A stretch of DNA of 64,000 nucleotides, taken from Pseudanabaena cinerea FACHB-1277. Its GTDB lineage: Bacteria; Cyanobacteriota; Cyanobacteriia; Pseudanabaenales; Pseudanabaenaceae. The notes under the pieces are model-generated. The model did no database searches. It was given only the letters and a program-made list of their open reading frames with translations, and had not been told where the DNA came from. Position numbers and translations under genes: made by a program. Positions 26,521 through 36,233 of the stretch are shown one piece after another; the first letter of the stretch is position 1; each line of letters begins with the position of its first letter. The stretch spans positions 1-64,000 of the forward strand of contig NZ_JACJPY010000013.1 in assembly GCF_014696345.1 (NCBI RefSeq), in the 5' to 3' direction.

Positions 26521-27708
26521 CTATGTAAAACATTTCTGAAAAACTGCTTCGGTTTGGGCAGCTAAGCGATCCCATGCAAAACGTTCTTTTAAATCTATTT
26601 GAGCATTATCTGCCAAGGACTTTGCATATGCCTGATCCTTAAGTAGTCGGATAATTCCTGCGGCTAAAGAGTCGGCATCATTTACCTTAGTGACAATGCC
26701 CGTAACTTGATCGCGTACCACCTCTGGCAGTCCGCCCGTATTAGAGACAACCAAAGGAATTTTGGCAGCAAAACTTTCAAGGGCGACAATACCAAATGGC
26801 TCATAGAGGCTGGGAAAAACCGCACAATTTGCTACTTTTTGGAACTTCCAGAATTCGGCATCTGCCATAAACCCTGTAAATAGAACCTTATGATAAATTC
26901 CTAAATCCCATGCTTGGCGCTGTAACAGAATTGCATAGGCTTCACCCGTACCAATGATCACTAAGCGCACCTTGTCATTCATGGCGGCAACGATCTTGGG
27001 CATTGCATTCAGTAAAATATAAATTCCTTTTTCATAGGTGATACGGCCAACGTAATAAATAATTGATTCATCGGGTTCAGCGTATTTTTGCCGCAGGGCG
27101 GTAAAATCGCAGTCCTGTTCGGCAGTAATTTTTTGCCAACGCTCAACACTCAGACCGTTGTAAACCACATCGGTTTTGGTGGGGGGACAGTTTAATGCTC
27201 TTTGCAACTCTCCTTGCATATATTCAGAGCAGACGATCACACGCTGGGCAAATTGGGTTAGTTTTAGTTCTCTTTGATGAATATAGCGCTGAGTATCATT
27301 GTGAATGCCATTGCATCTACCATATTCAGTGGCGTGGATCGTAGCGACTAGGGGAATATTAAAATCTTGAGATAGGGCGATCGCTGACTCCTCCACCAAC
27401 CAATCATGGGCATGGATTAGATCCATAGATTGCTCCTGTAAAAGCTGCCGCGCAAAATTGACCATGCAGGCATTCATGCCCACCACCCATTGAAAAAATT
27501 CTCCATCTGTACTAACGGTAATGCGATAGACATAGATGCCATCAACAACTTCATTGATCTCTAGTGGCGGCACATCTGATGCCGCTACCGTAATCAGATG
27601 GACCTCATGTCCGCGCTTGACAATCTCTGGATATAGCTCTGCCACATGACGAGAAATTCCTCCAATGATGCGCGGTGGAAACTCCCAAGCTAGAGCGAGA
27701 ATACGCAT
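26521..27708 (-). CDS. Glycosyltransferase family 4
   Basis: WEFPPRIIGGISRHVAELYPEIVKRGHEVHLIT ... PSLYEPFGIVALESFAAKIPLVVSNTGGLPEVV. Confidence 0.95.
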   Translation of the reverse strand: MRILALAWEFPPRIIGGISRHVAELYPEIVKRGHEVHLITVAASDVPPLEINEVVDGIYVYRITVSTDGEFFQWVVGMNACMVNFARQLLQEQSMDLIHAHDWLVEESAIALSQDFNIPLVATIHATEYGRCNGIHNDTQRYIHQRELKLTQFAQRVIVCSEYMQGELQRALNCPPTKTDVVYNGLSVERWQKITAEQDCDFTALRQKYAEPDESIIYYVGRITYEKGIYILLNAMPKIVAAMNDKVRLVIIGTGEAYAILLQRQAWDLGIYHKVLFTGFMADAEFWKFQKVANCAVFPSLYEPFGIVALESFAAKIPLVVSNTGGLPEVVRDQVTGIVTKVNDADSLAAGIIRLLKDQAYAKSLADNAQIDLKERFAWDRLAAQTEAVFQKCFT

Positions 27709-27872
27709 GATGTTTGATTGATAAATTTATGGTTATTGGCTGTTGCCCTTTGTGAGTTTTTATACTCACACACTAGCCCTATTAACTATACCAACTGGAA
27801 GAGCATCATACATAAAGAATTGGCTACAAGGTATGCTAATGTCACTAAATTAAATTATGACAGGAGGCAGTT

Positions 27873-29135
27873 ATGACAGAAAACAAAACTAAAGAAATAG
27901 TTGAGCGTGTCTCGCAACAGGTTGGACAGACTTGGACAAAGGTGCAACCACAACTGCAAGCGCTATTGCTCAAACTAGTAAAGAGTTTGCTGCCACTCCT
28001 GCATAAACTGCATACGCAGCTAACGGACGCAGCAAAAGTAAGTTTGCCGATCGCCCCGATCGCACAGGTCACGGATGCACCAGAGGAAGAGGTCACGGAT
28101 GCAACTACAACCGATGCGACTAACGTCAATGCAGCAAAGCCTATAACCAATGATGCAACCGCAACTAATAAGGCTTTGGGCATTGTGAAAGGGTTTTCTG
28201 CCCAAGCGATCGCCTTACTAATTTCGGCACTGACTAAGTTGCAATCAGCACTGCAAACTAAAGAAGTGGCGATCGATGAGACTAGCGAACCCATCGGGCT
28301 GCTCAATGCGGCTCCTGATTCACCGATGGTTGCCCAAGTTAAACAAGAATTTGGTATTGCTTGGAAATTTGTCCAAGAGCAGGTCAAGCCCAAGATTTTG
28401 GCAGGATTGCAATTTGCTGTCGACAAACTTGATCCGATCGCCTCAAATATTTGGGAGAAATTATCTACTAAGGCGGCAGCAACCCCTTCGCTAGTCAAAG
28501 CATGGGAAGACCTCCAATCTAAGGATGCTTGGAAAAAGACTGTAACCGCGACTGCCCCTATTTGGCGATCGATGACAGGCATCGCTAAGCAAGTGCCACT
28601 GTCTGACGAAGTGCAACAAATCTTTGACAAGCGGGCAGGCACGATCGCTTTAGTTACTTTATTTTCACTTTTGATCATCCTCAAGCCATCCCCCGCCCAT
28701 AGCCGCAACCTCAAAAAAGTTGCTACTCCCCCCGCGCCAATCGCTCAACCCTCTGGCACAGTTGCCCAAAAACCACCAACCACAGCACCTGCCGTAACAG
28801 ATGAGCTAATCCAGCCAGAGAAGGGGGATGTGGCTCTGACTCCCGAACAAATTGAAATCGCCAAGATTCAAACTCAAGTAACAGAGGTCGCTAATCAGTA
28901 TGGCGAAACTTTGCTAGGCTCGGTGCAAACCAGCTTCAAGCGAGGGCGATTGATTGTGGCATTGAGTGATGATTGGTATCAGTTGGCTCCCAATCAGCAA
29001 ACGCAATTGGTGAACGATCTGCAAACTAGGTCGCGATCGCTAAATTTCAAAAAATTGCTAGTCGCTGATGCTGCAAACCATTTAGTAGCCCGCACACCCG
29101 TCACTGGCGAAGGCGTAATTATTTTGCGCCAATAA
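27873..29135 (+). CDS. Conserved hypothetical protein with one TM segment
   Basis: Long ORF with hydrophobic TIALVTLFSLLIIL; C-terminal folded region. Confidence 0.75.
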   Translation: MTENKTKEIVERVSQQVGQTWTKVQPQLQALLLKLVKSLLPLLHKLHTQLTDAAKVSLPIAPIAQVTDAPEEEVTDATTTDATNVNAAKPITNDATATNKALGIVKGFSAQAIALLISALTKLQSALQTKEVAIDETSEPIGLLNAAPDSPMVAQVKQEFGIAWKFVQEQVKPKILAGLQFAVDKLDPIASNIWEKLSTKAAATPSLVKAWEDLQSKDAWKKTVTATAPIWRSMTGIAKQVPLSDEVQQIFDKRAGTIALVTLFSLLIILKPSPAHSRNLKKVATPPAPIAQPSGTVAQKPPTTAPAVTDELIQPEKGDVALTPEQIEIAKIQTQVTEVANQYGETLLGSVQTSFKRGRLIVALSDDWYQLAPNQQTQLVNDLQTRSRSLNFKKLLVADAANHLVARTPVTGEGVIILRQ

Positions 29136-29146
29136 AAGAAACAAGG

Positions 29147-29187
29147 AGCGAGTGGTAGGGCATAGCGCTCTGCCACTCGCTTTTTTG
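29147..29187 (+). terminator. Rho-independent terminator
   Basis: AGCGAGTGG...CCACTCGCTTTTTT. Confidence 0.85.
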
Positions 29188-29237
29188 ATGTCGTTTTTGA
29201 TGTCATTTTGTAATTTATTTTTTGAGCGAGGTGACTA

Positions 29238-29552
29238 ATGGCTGAAGGTAAAAATCAAAAAGAGCAGAAAGAGCAGAAAGAACAAAGACATCCGCAATAC
29301 ACGAAAGATCGACAGATCCTGAATGAATTACTCGGTCAGTTGCAACCTAATAACCGCAACTATGCTGATTTAGCGAGATTAATGATTCGTTATCAAGGGT
29401 TTATTGGCGCAAGGGATATTCAGGCGGATTTACTCAAGGTTTTGCAAAGCTGGCAACTATCTCAGGAAGAGCTTTTTGCGAAAACCAGAGCAATTCATGC
29501 GGTGGGCAAGGTCTATATGGCGCAAGATGAAGGTCAAGATGACTGGGCATAA
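29238..29552 (+). CDS. DUF3288 family protein
   Basis: HPQYTKDRQILNELL ... ARLMIRYQGFIGARDIQADLLKVLQSWQL. Confidence 0.8.
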   Translation: MAEGKNQKEQKEQKEQRHPQYTKDRQILNELLGQLQPNNRNYADLARLMIRYQGFIGARDIQADLLKVLQSWQLSQEELFAKTRAIHAVGKVYMAQDEGQDDWA

Positions 29553-29715
29553 AAGAATAAAGATGTGATGCAATGCGTCATACCTTTATTCTTTTGTGCT
29601 TTTCACTCATATGGACGGGCAGTATACTCAGGAAGACCGACTATAATGTTATGTATTAGTTTATGGGGCAAGTCTTGTTTTGGCTCTATTGTGGTTTTAT
29701 TCTGCGGCTTGAATA

Positions 29716-29807
29716 TTAGGACTTACGCAAATCAGCCAGAACTAGGGGCAATTTATGAATTGATCCTATGCTGCAATAACGGTTTCAAGTATTTGCGTAA
29801 GTCCTAA
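29716..29807. mobile_element. MITE-like element (~92 bp)
   Basis: 17-bp perfect terminal inverted repeats TTAGGACTTACGCAAAT / ATTTGCGTAAGTCCTAA. Confidence 0.7.
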
Positions 29808-30005
29808 ATATCTAATTTAGAAGTAAATCAATAACAGAAATTCCCATTAAGGCTTGAGAAATCAATAAACATTTTTATTCTTAATACATTACAGCCTTAC
29901 ATTACAGCGCTTGCTTAAAACCTAGATAATTTTCTGGATGCGGCGCGATGCGCTCCTCTTAAAAAAATCACCTATACTACATAAAGCCTCAACAGACTGT
30001 ATTGC

Positions 30006-30067
30006 TTTTAATATCGCTTTTAATATCTTTTAATATCTTTTAATATCTTTTAATATCTTTTAATATT
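30006..30067. repeat. 10-bp tandem repeat TTTTAATATC, six copies
   Basis: Read directly; ends 14 bp before the start codon at 30082. Confidence 0.95.
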
Positions 30068-30081
30068 CTTGTTTTTTAGCA

Positions 30082-33000
30082 ATGTATAAGTCCCTAGAAC
30101 ACCTACTCTTTTATAAAAAAGGTCAATCATCGCAAGTAAATGTTTTGATTGTGGAAGAAAACGCTGAAGAGCGTTTAATTTATCGACATCATATAGAAAC
30201 CGACCTACGCCTAGATTATCGAGTGTTGGAAACAGGCGATATAGATGAGGCGATCTCCATTTGGCAGTCAAAACCACTCGATCTGATTTTGTTGGCATTG
30301 ACCGATGATAAGGGTTTAGGGTTTTTAGAAGCGATCAGCAAAAGTGCGATCGCCATCGAACTGCCCGTGATCTTGCTGATGGAAACAGGTGACGAAGATC
30401 TAGCCGTCAGCGCCATTACTATGGGAGCCACCGATTACCTCATGAAGGATGAAGTTAGCCCTAATACTTTACGGCGCAGTATTTACCGCACCCTTGATCG
30501 GCTCAATCTTTTTCGCCAACTTCAGCGATCGCAGCGCCAAGAAACTTTAATTGCCGAGATTGCCTTAAATGTTCGTCAATCGCTCAATTTGACGCAGATT
30601 TATGAGGCGATCGTTACCGATGTCAAGAATTTTCTACAAGCCGATCGCACCATCATTTACAAGTTCAATCCAAATATGAGTGGCACAATTGTTGCCGAAG
30701 CCGTCGATTTACCTTGGGATAAAAGCCTCAACCAAAATATTATTGACACTTGCTTTCGGCATAGTACGGGAGGAGCCTATCGCCAAGGTCGAATTTTTGC
30801 CGCCAATGATATTCTCAATGCCAACCTGACCCCATGCCATATTCAGCTATTGCAAAGATTTCAGGTCAAGGCAAATCTAGTAGTTCCTATTCTTTTGCGT
30901 CAACATGATCCCTATGGGGAAACTCTGCTAGAGCCTGAAATGCCACTGTTAGCAGAAGAGAATGACCATGATAGCTTTCTCTGGGGCTTATTAATTGTGC
31001 ATCAATGTCGCAGTACTCGTAATTGGGAAGATCTGGATCTGCGCCTGTTGCAACAGTTGTCAGTACAATTGGCGATCGCCATCAGCCAAGCCGAACTTTA
31101 TCAAAACCTTCAGAGGCTTAACACTTCCTTAGAAGAAAAGGTCAAACAACGCACCATCGAGCTAGAAAATAATCAACTTAAACTACAACAAAGAGAACAA
31201 CTTCTCAGTATATCCTTTGATAATGCCCCTGTCGGCATGGCAATTTTGAGTTTAGAAGGCAAATTCTTAACGGTTAATCAGAATCTCTGTGATATTTGCG
31301 GCTACAAAGCGATCGAGCTTTTACAAATGAGTGCCTTTGACATCATTCATACCGATTTTTTGCAAATTACCAAAGATGGATTTAATAGTCTTATTGATGG
31401 CACAAATACTAATATCTGCCTTGATAAAAAATATATTCAATCCAACGGTGCTCTTGTTGATGTGATATGTCGGGTAAGTCTCATTCGATCAAGTAGTAAT
31501 GAACCCGTCCAATTTGTCATAACTATTGAAGATGTCACAGATAAGAAACAGAATGAGTCTAAACTAGCATCGGCAAGGGCGGCTGAGGCAGCTAATAAAG
31601 CTAAAAGTGAATTTTTAGCCGCCATGAGTCATGAATTACGCACACCGATGAATGCGGTAATTGGAATGTCGGGACTATTGAGCAATACGTCTTTAAGCGC
31701 CCAGCAACAGCAATATATATCAATTATCCGTCATGGTGGCGAAGCCTTGCTATCAGTAATTAATAAAATTCTTGACTTCTCTCAAATTGAATCAGGTAAT
31801 TTACTCCTAGATGAACATATTTTCAATCTGCACCAATTAATTGAAGAAGTGCTGAATTTAATGTCCTCGGCTGCTTCCCAGAAGGGCTTAGAATTGTCTG
31901 CTCTAATTAATTTAAATGTGCCAACGCAAATCAAGACAGATTCTACCAGCCTTCGCCAGATTTTGGTGAATCTCCTTAATAATGCCATCAAATTTACAGA
32001 GCAGGGAGAAGTTGCCCTTGAGGTTAAGTTGGTACAACCAAATCAGCTAGAGTTTACGTTGCGTGATACGGGCATAGGCATTGAGCCTGAAGCGATCGCC
32101 CGCCTATTTAGACCCTTTAGCCAAGCCGATGGCTCGATTACACGCCGCTATGGTGGTACTGGGCTAGGTTTGGCAATCTGCCGTCAACTCTGCGAGCTAA
32201 TGGGGGGAGAAATTACCGTTGAAAGTGAATTAGGTATAGGAACCACCTTTAAGTTTTCTATTAGCTTTCAAGCGGTTAATCCATCATTAAATAACCTCAA
32301 GACTATTACAACCCAGCCATTCCAACATGCCGAGAGCTATAGCTCGCAGCAAAGCGATTTGGGTATGCCCCTAGAACAACTCAAAGACAAACGCTTGTTG
32401 GTGGTTAATTCTAATGCCTCTGTTTTTAAGGTAATCCAAACCTATACCCAAGACGCATGGGGCATGAAAATAGATAGAGTTAATTCAGCAATTGCTACTC
32501 TTCAAAGTCTTTCTAGTCAAGAATTTGATGTGGTTTTGATTGATCTAAATATATCCGTTGATCGCAATTTATCTATAGCTGAAGTTTTAGATTTATCTAA
32601 GGATATTCATAGCGTTTTGCCATCTTTGCCCATCATTGCATTAGTCGCTATCACTACTCAAAGCGATTTCAACCTGAGTCATATGCGCGAATGTATCACC
32701 AAGCCCATCACCCCTTCAAAGCTTCGTCAAGCATTGTCATCAATATTTATCAATCCTAAGTCCGATTCTGTGGCACATTTGCCAATAAGCTCACTGCCGA
32801 TAAGCTCACTGCCGATAAGCTCACTGCCAATAAGCACTGAGGAAGTTCAACCATGTTTAACTACTCTTGCTACTGCCAATATTACACCTCATATCTACAC
32901 TCAGTTGACTGCGCCAAAGATGGCGGAGAGCATTGATAATAATGATTGGAATTGGGATTGGGATTTAGATCGTGAATTTGCGTCTCAACATCCCTTTAGA

Positions 33001-33915
33001 CTCTTAATTGTTGAAGATAACCTTGTCAATCAGCAGATTTTATTGTTGATGTTAGAGCGTTTGGGATACGATGTTTTAGCGGTCAATAATGGAATGGAAG
33101 CAGTGGAGTTGCTCAAAGGGCAGTCCTATGATCTCATATTTATGGATATTCAAATGCCCGTTATGGATGGTCTGACTGCCTGTTCGCATATTCGTAAAAT
33201 CCCTGATCGCCACCCTTGGATTATTGGCTTATCGGCTAATGCTTTTAGTGAATGTCGTGATGATGCGATCGCTGCGGGTATGGATGATTATTTAACCAAG
33301 CCATTGCAGATCGAGCAGTTGGCAGAGATTTTACATACATTTTCTAAGCATTGCCGATTGCCACAACAGGCTCAAAATCCAGAATACGCTGTTAATCTTA
33401 GCGGTGATCATTCTTCCATGCCTAAGACATCAGGGCGATCGCGCCACAAACTAGAGCCACTATCTGAAAGCTTGCTAAAGCCCCAAAGAGACTCCACTTC
33501 TAACATCGATCATTCCATGACCCACTATGGCGTTTATTTTCAGACTGACTTTGCCTTGTCTGGCTTAGATGTTATTGATATGAGTGTCATTCGTCGATTG
33601 GAAGAACATTTGGGAAAAGTAGGACTAATGGAAATTCTAGAGTCTTATTTAAGTGAGTCCGAAAAATCAGTTGCCCAAATTCAATCATCTTTTTCAGTCT
33701 TGGATTTCAAACAGATCGTCTTTTATATTCACTCCCTCAAAGGTGGCTCAGGGACTGTGGGAGCAAATCGCGTGGCAGCAATTTGTAAAGAGATCAATAG
33801 TATCTGCAAATTGCCTGTTCATGGCAGTAAGGTAGAAACTATCGAAATCATGCTCCAGCAATTAGAGGTGGAATTTGCTAAGGTTGCACAATTTATCAGA
33901 CAGCAACTTCCTTGA
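30082..33915 (+). CDS. Hybrid sensor histidine kinase (REC-GAF-PAS-HisKA-HATPase-REC-REC-Hpt)
   Basis: AAMSHELRTPMNAVIGMSGLL, GTGLGLAICRQL, MDIQMPVMDG, HSLKGGSGTVG. Confidence 0.95.
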   Translation: MYKSLEHLLFYKKGQSSQVNVLIVEENAEERLIYRHHIETDLRLDYRVLETGDIDEAISIWQSKPLDLILLALTDDKGLGFLEAISKSAIAIELPVILLMETGDEDLAVSAITMGATDYLMKDEVSPNTLRRSIYRTLDRLNLFRQLQRSQRQETLIAEIALNVRQSLNLTQIYEAIVTDVKNFLQADRTIIYKFNPNMSGTIVAEAVDLPWDKSLNQNIIDTCFRHSTGGAYRQGRIFAANDILNANLTPCHIQLLQRFQVKANLVVPILLRQHDPYGETLLEPEMPLLAEENDHDSFLWGLLIVHQCRSTRNWEDLDLRLLQQLSVQLAIAISQAELYQNLQRLNTSLEEKVKQRTIELENNQLKLQQREQLLSISFDNAPVGMAILSLEGKFLTVNQNLCDICGYKAIELLQMSAFDIIHTDFLQITKDGFNSLIDGTNTNICLDKKYIQSNGALVDVICRVSLIRSSSNEPVQFVITIEDVTDKKQNESKLASARAAEAANKAKSEFLAAMSHELRTPMNAVIGMSGLLSNTSLSAQQQQYISIIRHGGEALLSVINKILDFSQIESGNLLLDEHIFNLHQLIEEVLNLMSSAASQKGLELSALINLNVPTQIKTDSTSLRQILVNLLNNAIKFTEQGEVALEVKLVQPNQLEFTLRDTGIGIEPEAIARLFRPFSQADGSITRRYGGTGLGLAICRQLCELMGGEITVESELGIGTTFKFSISFQAVNPSLNNLKTITTQPFQHAESYSSQQSDLGMPLEQLKDKRLLVVNSNASVFKVIQTYTQDAWGMKIDRVNSAIATLQSLSSQEFDVVLIDLNISVDRNLSIAEVLDLSKDIHSVLPSLPIIALVAITTQSDFNLSHMRECITKPITPSKLRQALSSIFINPKSDSVAHLPISSLPISSLPISSLPISTEEVQPCLTTLATANITPHIYTQLTAPKMAESIDNNDWNWDWDLDREFASQHPFRLLIVEDNLVNQQILLLMLERLGYDVLAVNNGMEAVELLKGQSYDLIFMDIQMPVMDGLTACSHIRKIPDRHPWIIGLSANAFSECRDDAIAAGMDDYLTKPLQIEQLAEILHTFSKHCRLPQQAQNPEYAVNLSGDHSSMPKTSGRSRHKLEPLSESLLKPQRDSTSNIDHSMTHYGVYFQTDFALSGLDVIDMSVIRRLEEHLGKVGLMEILESYLSESEKSVAQIQSSFSVLDFKQIVFYIHSLKGGSGTVGANRVAAICKEINSICKLPVHGSKVETIEIMLQQLEVEFAKVAQFIRQQLP

Positions 33916-34095
33916 TTGACTGGCAAATCTCTTCCATCGGTGGCTATCCTGCCCACGCTACAGGGTTTTAATTTTGTTGGTCAGACATTTGGCGCGAAAC
34001 CCCTTTCAACTATCAATTGCGATCGCGTTTGGCTAAATATCAAATTTGTAGTCAACCGTGACAGATCATGTTATATTCTCGACTAAATTTTTACA

Positions 34096-34899
34096 GTGGT
34101 GTCGTCGCCTATGCAAGCCAACCCAGTTTATAAAACCCAAAGCTCCCCAACGAGCTATCAACCAACCCCAGCGAGCTATCAAGCCTCTGTACCTGTGACA
34201 GTATATAAAGAACTGGCGGCGGAATTGCAATCGGCTCAAGCAAAGCTGTCTTTTTTTCAATTGCAAAATGAGCAGCTAACTAGGCAAAATCAAATGCTAT
34301 TGCAAGAGTTTGAGGCGATCGCCCAATCCACTGATCGCATACAGGCGATCCTCACCCAAGCCAATTTGCCTGAAGCCAAATTGTCAGAGGTTCTCGCAGG
34401 GATTCGCGCCTCCTCGCAAGTGGCAACTGCGCCGCCCCGTCCCAGCAGTCAGCCCCAAGGTCGTCCCCCCGCCCAAAAACAGCCCCCCGCTAAGCCCCCT
34501 GCCTCACCCCGCAAAACTGCCGCCCAACAAACAACCAATGCTATTCAAGAGGCGATCTCGAGGGCTAGGCAACTAGCAACAGAGGCAGCACCAAATAGCA
34601 ATAATGAAGCATCGGGCAGCGACACACTATATTATGACAGTGCCTTTGCGACCTTTGATGCACCTGCTCCCGTTACCAAGCCACTACCCAAAATAGAAAT
34701 CCGCGAACAGGCTGCCGCCCGTCCAGTGCGTAAAGAATTGCGAACAGAGATCAGGCAAGAGACTCGGCAAGAATCGGGAGACGAAGATGTGCAGGAGTCT
34801 AGCGGTCTTAGTGGTTGGATGCTTACCCTCACAATTGTGGCGATTATCCTCACCTCCTTTGGTGCTGGCTATCTGCTCATGCGTCCTTTTGTCAAATAA
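34096..34899 (+). CDS. Hypothetical Pro-rich protein with C-terminal TM
   Basis: Coiled coil, Pro/Ala-rich linker, C-terminal GWMLTLTIVAIILTSFGAGYLLM. Confidence 0.75.
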   Translation: MVSSPMQANPVYKTQSSPTSYQPTPASYQASVPVTVYKELAAELQSAQAKLSFFQLQNEQLTRQNQMLLQEFEAIAQSTDRIQAILTQANLPEAKLSEVLAGIRASSQVATAPPRPSSQPQGRPPAQKQPPAKPPASPRKTAAQQTTNAIQEAISRARQLATEAAPNSNNEASGSDTLYYDSAFATFDAPAPVTKPLPKIEIREQAAARPVRKELRTEIRQETRQESGDEDVQESSGLSGWMLTLTIVAIILTSFGAGYLLMRPFVK

Positions 34900-34943
34900 T
34901 GCCAGTTCTCAAGGTTGTCTTGTGATCGCCACAAACCAATAAG

Positions 34944-34978
34944 AAAAGCAAGCGCTGCGTCGCAGCGCTTGCTTTTTT
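34944..34978. terminator. Bidirectional terminator
   Basis: AAAAGCAAGCGCTGCG / CGCAGCGCTTGCTTTTTT. Confidence 0.9.
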
Positions 34979-34980
34979 AC

Positions 34981-36168
34981 TCAGAACTTACTCTGACCAG
35001 CGCCGCCTCTGGTTGCACCAATAATCCAACTGCCCAAAAATGGGAAAGCATGACATATATTCACCCCCAGATGGGCGAGAACTGGCTGGACAAAGCAGTT
35101 GTGCATAGCTCTTCCTAGTTGTAATCTTGTCTGAAATTCCCTTTGCCAAGCGATCGCATAGTTTTGTTTAAATTTGTTGATATTATTGACATTCACCTCC
35201 CCATTCAAGAATTGAGAAACTAAAGGAACAGCAATTTCCGCAGAGCGCAAAGCCATTGCCATGCCGTCTCCACAGAGAGGTGCGATCATACCTGCGGTAT
35301 CACCAATCATGCAAATATCATTATAGAAATTCCCTTTGAGGGCAAAGGTGATCTGGCTGAGCCCTTGCAAGTTCACAGATGTTTGTTGCATATTTCTAAA
35401 GCGATCGGCAAGTACAGGATTTTGACCAAGGGATTTAGGGATTTTTAATTCTGGATCAAGTTCTTCTTGCATAACCCTCTGATGGGCAATCCAACAGACA
35501 TTAATTTCCCCCGTTTCTATTTGCGACAGCCCACAATAGCCATTTGGAAAGCTATGTAGCTCGATCACATCTTGAATATCAACACCTGTAAAATGCCCTT
35601 TATATGCGATCCAAGGAGATTTTTGCTGGATAAATTGACGAGCTAGACTACGATCTAGCGGCGATCGCTTGCCAAATGCCCCAATCACTAATCGACTAGT
35701 GAAATTACCTTTGTTGGTAGAGACGAGAAATCCCTTAGCAAGATCGCCGCTAACCCCTGCCACTTTAGTTAAATCTTGACAATGGACATTAAGACTTTGC
35801 GCTCTCTCAAATAACATCAAATCTAGTTGATAACGGCTCAGACCTAGGGCAGTGCTAGGCAGTTGACTACGAAAAGAAGCACCACTTGCGGTGGTCAAGT
35901 AAGCACGATGGATCGGTTGTGCGCCCAATGTTCGCACGCGATCGAGAATGCCTAATTTCGCAAATATTTCAATTACCTCTATGGATAGAAATTCACCACA
36001 GAGTTTGTGTATGGGATAGTGATTCTGCTCTAGTAAGAGGACTCGATAGCCAAGCTGTCCTAGCTGGATCGCGGCACTGCAACCCGATAGCCCTGCGCCA
36101 ATAATAATGATGTCATAGTTCATGGTTGTGGAATCCTGCATGATGTTTGCCTTGTTGAAATTTAACAT
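34981..36168 (-). CDS. FAD-dependent oxidoreductase (geranylgeranyl reductase-like)
   Basis: DIIIIGAGLSGCSAAIQLGQLGYRVLLLEQ ... MIGDTAGMIAPLCGDGMAMALRSAE. Confidence 0.88.
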   Translation of the reverse strand: MLNFNKANIMQDSTTMNYDIIIIGAGLSGCSAAIQLGQLGYRVLLLEQNHYPIHKLCGEFLSIEVIEIFAKLGILDRVRTLGAQPIHRAYLTTASGASFRSQLPSTALGLSRYQLDLMLFERAQSLNVHCQDLTKVAGVSGDLAKGFLVSTNKGNFTSRLVIGAFGKRSPLDRSLARQFIQQKSPWIAYKGHFTGVDIQDVIELHSFPNGYCGLSQIETGEINVCWIAHQRVMQEELDPELKIPKSLGQNPVLADRFRNMQQTSVNLQGLSQITFALKGNFYNDICMIGDTAGMIAPLCGDGMAMALRSAEIAVPLVSQFLNGEVNVNNINKFKQNYAIAWQREFQTRLQLGRAMHNCFVQPVLAHLGVNICHAFPFLGSWIIGATRGGAGQSKF

Positions 36169-36233
36169 GGGATATAAAGATCACATCTCTATGCTTTAAT
36201 TGCTCCGAGGACTTACAAGCAACCTAATAATAG

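Noticed and set aside
27845-28714. 289-aa minus-strand ORF
   Set aside because: Antisense to the better supported 27873-29135 plus-strand gene; Cys/Ser-rich shadow translation
32779-32835. 15-bp tandem repeat (SLPIS) inside the hybrid kinase as an independent element
   Set aside because: Stays in frame in an interdomain linker; explained as a coding microsatellite
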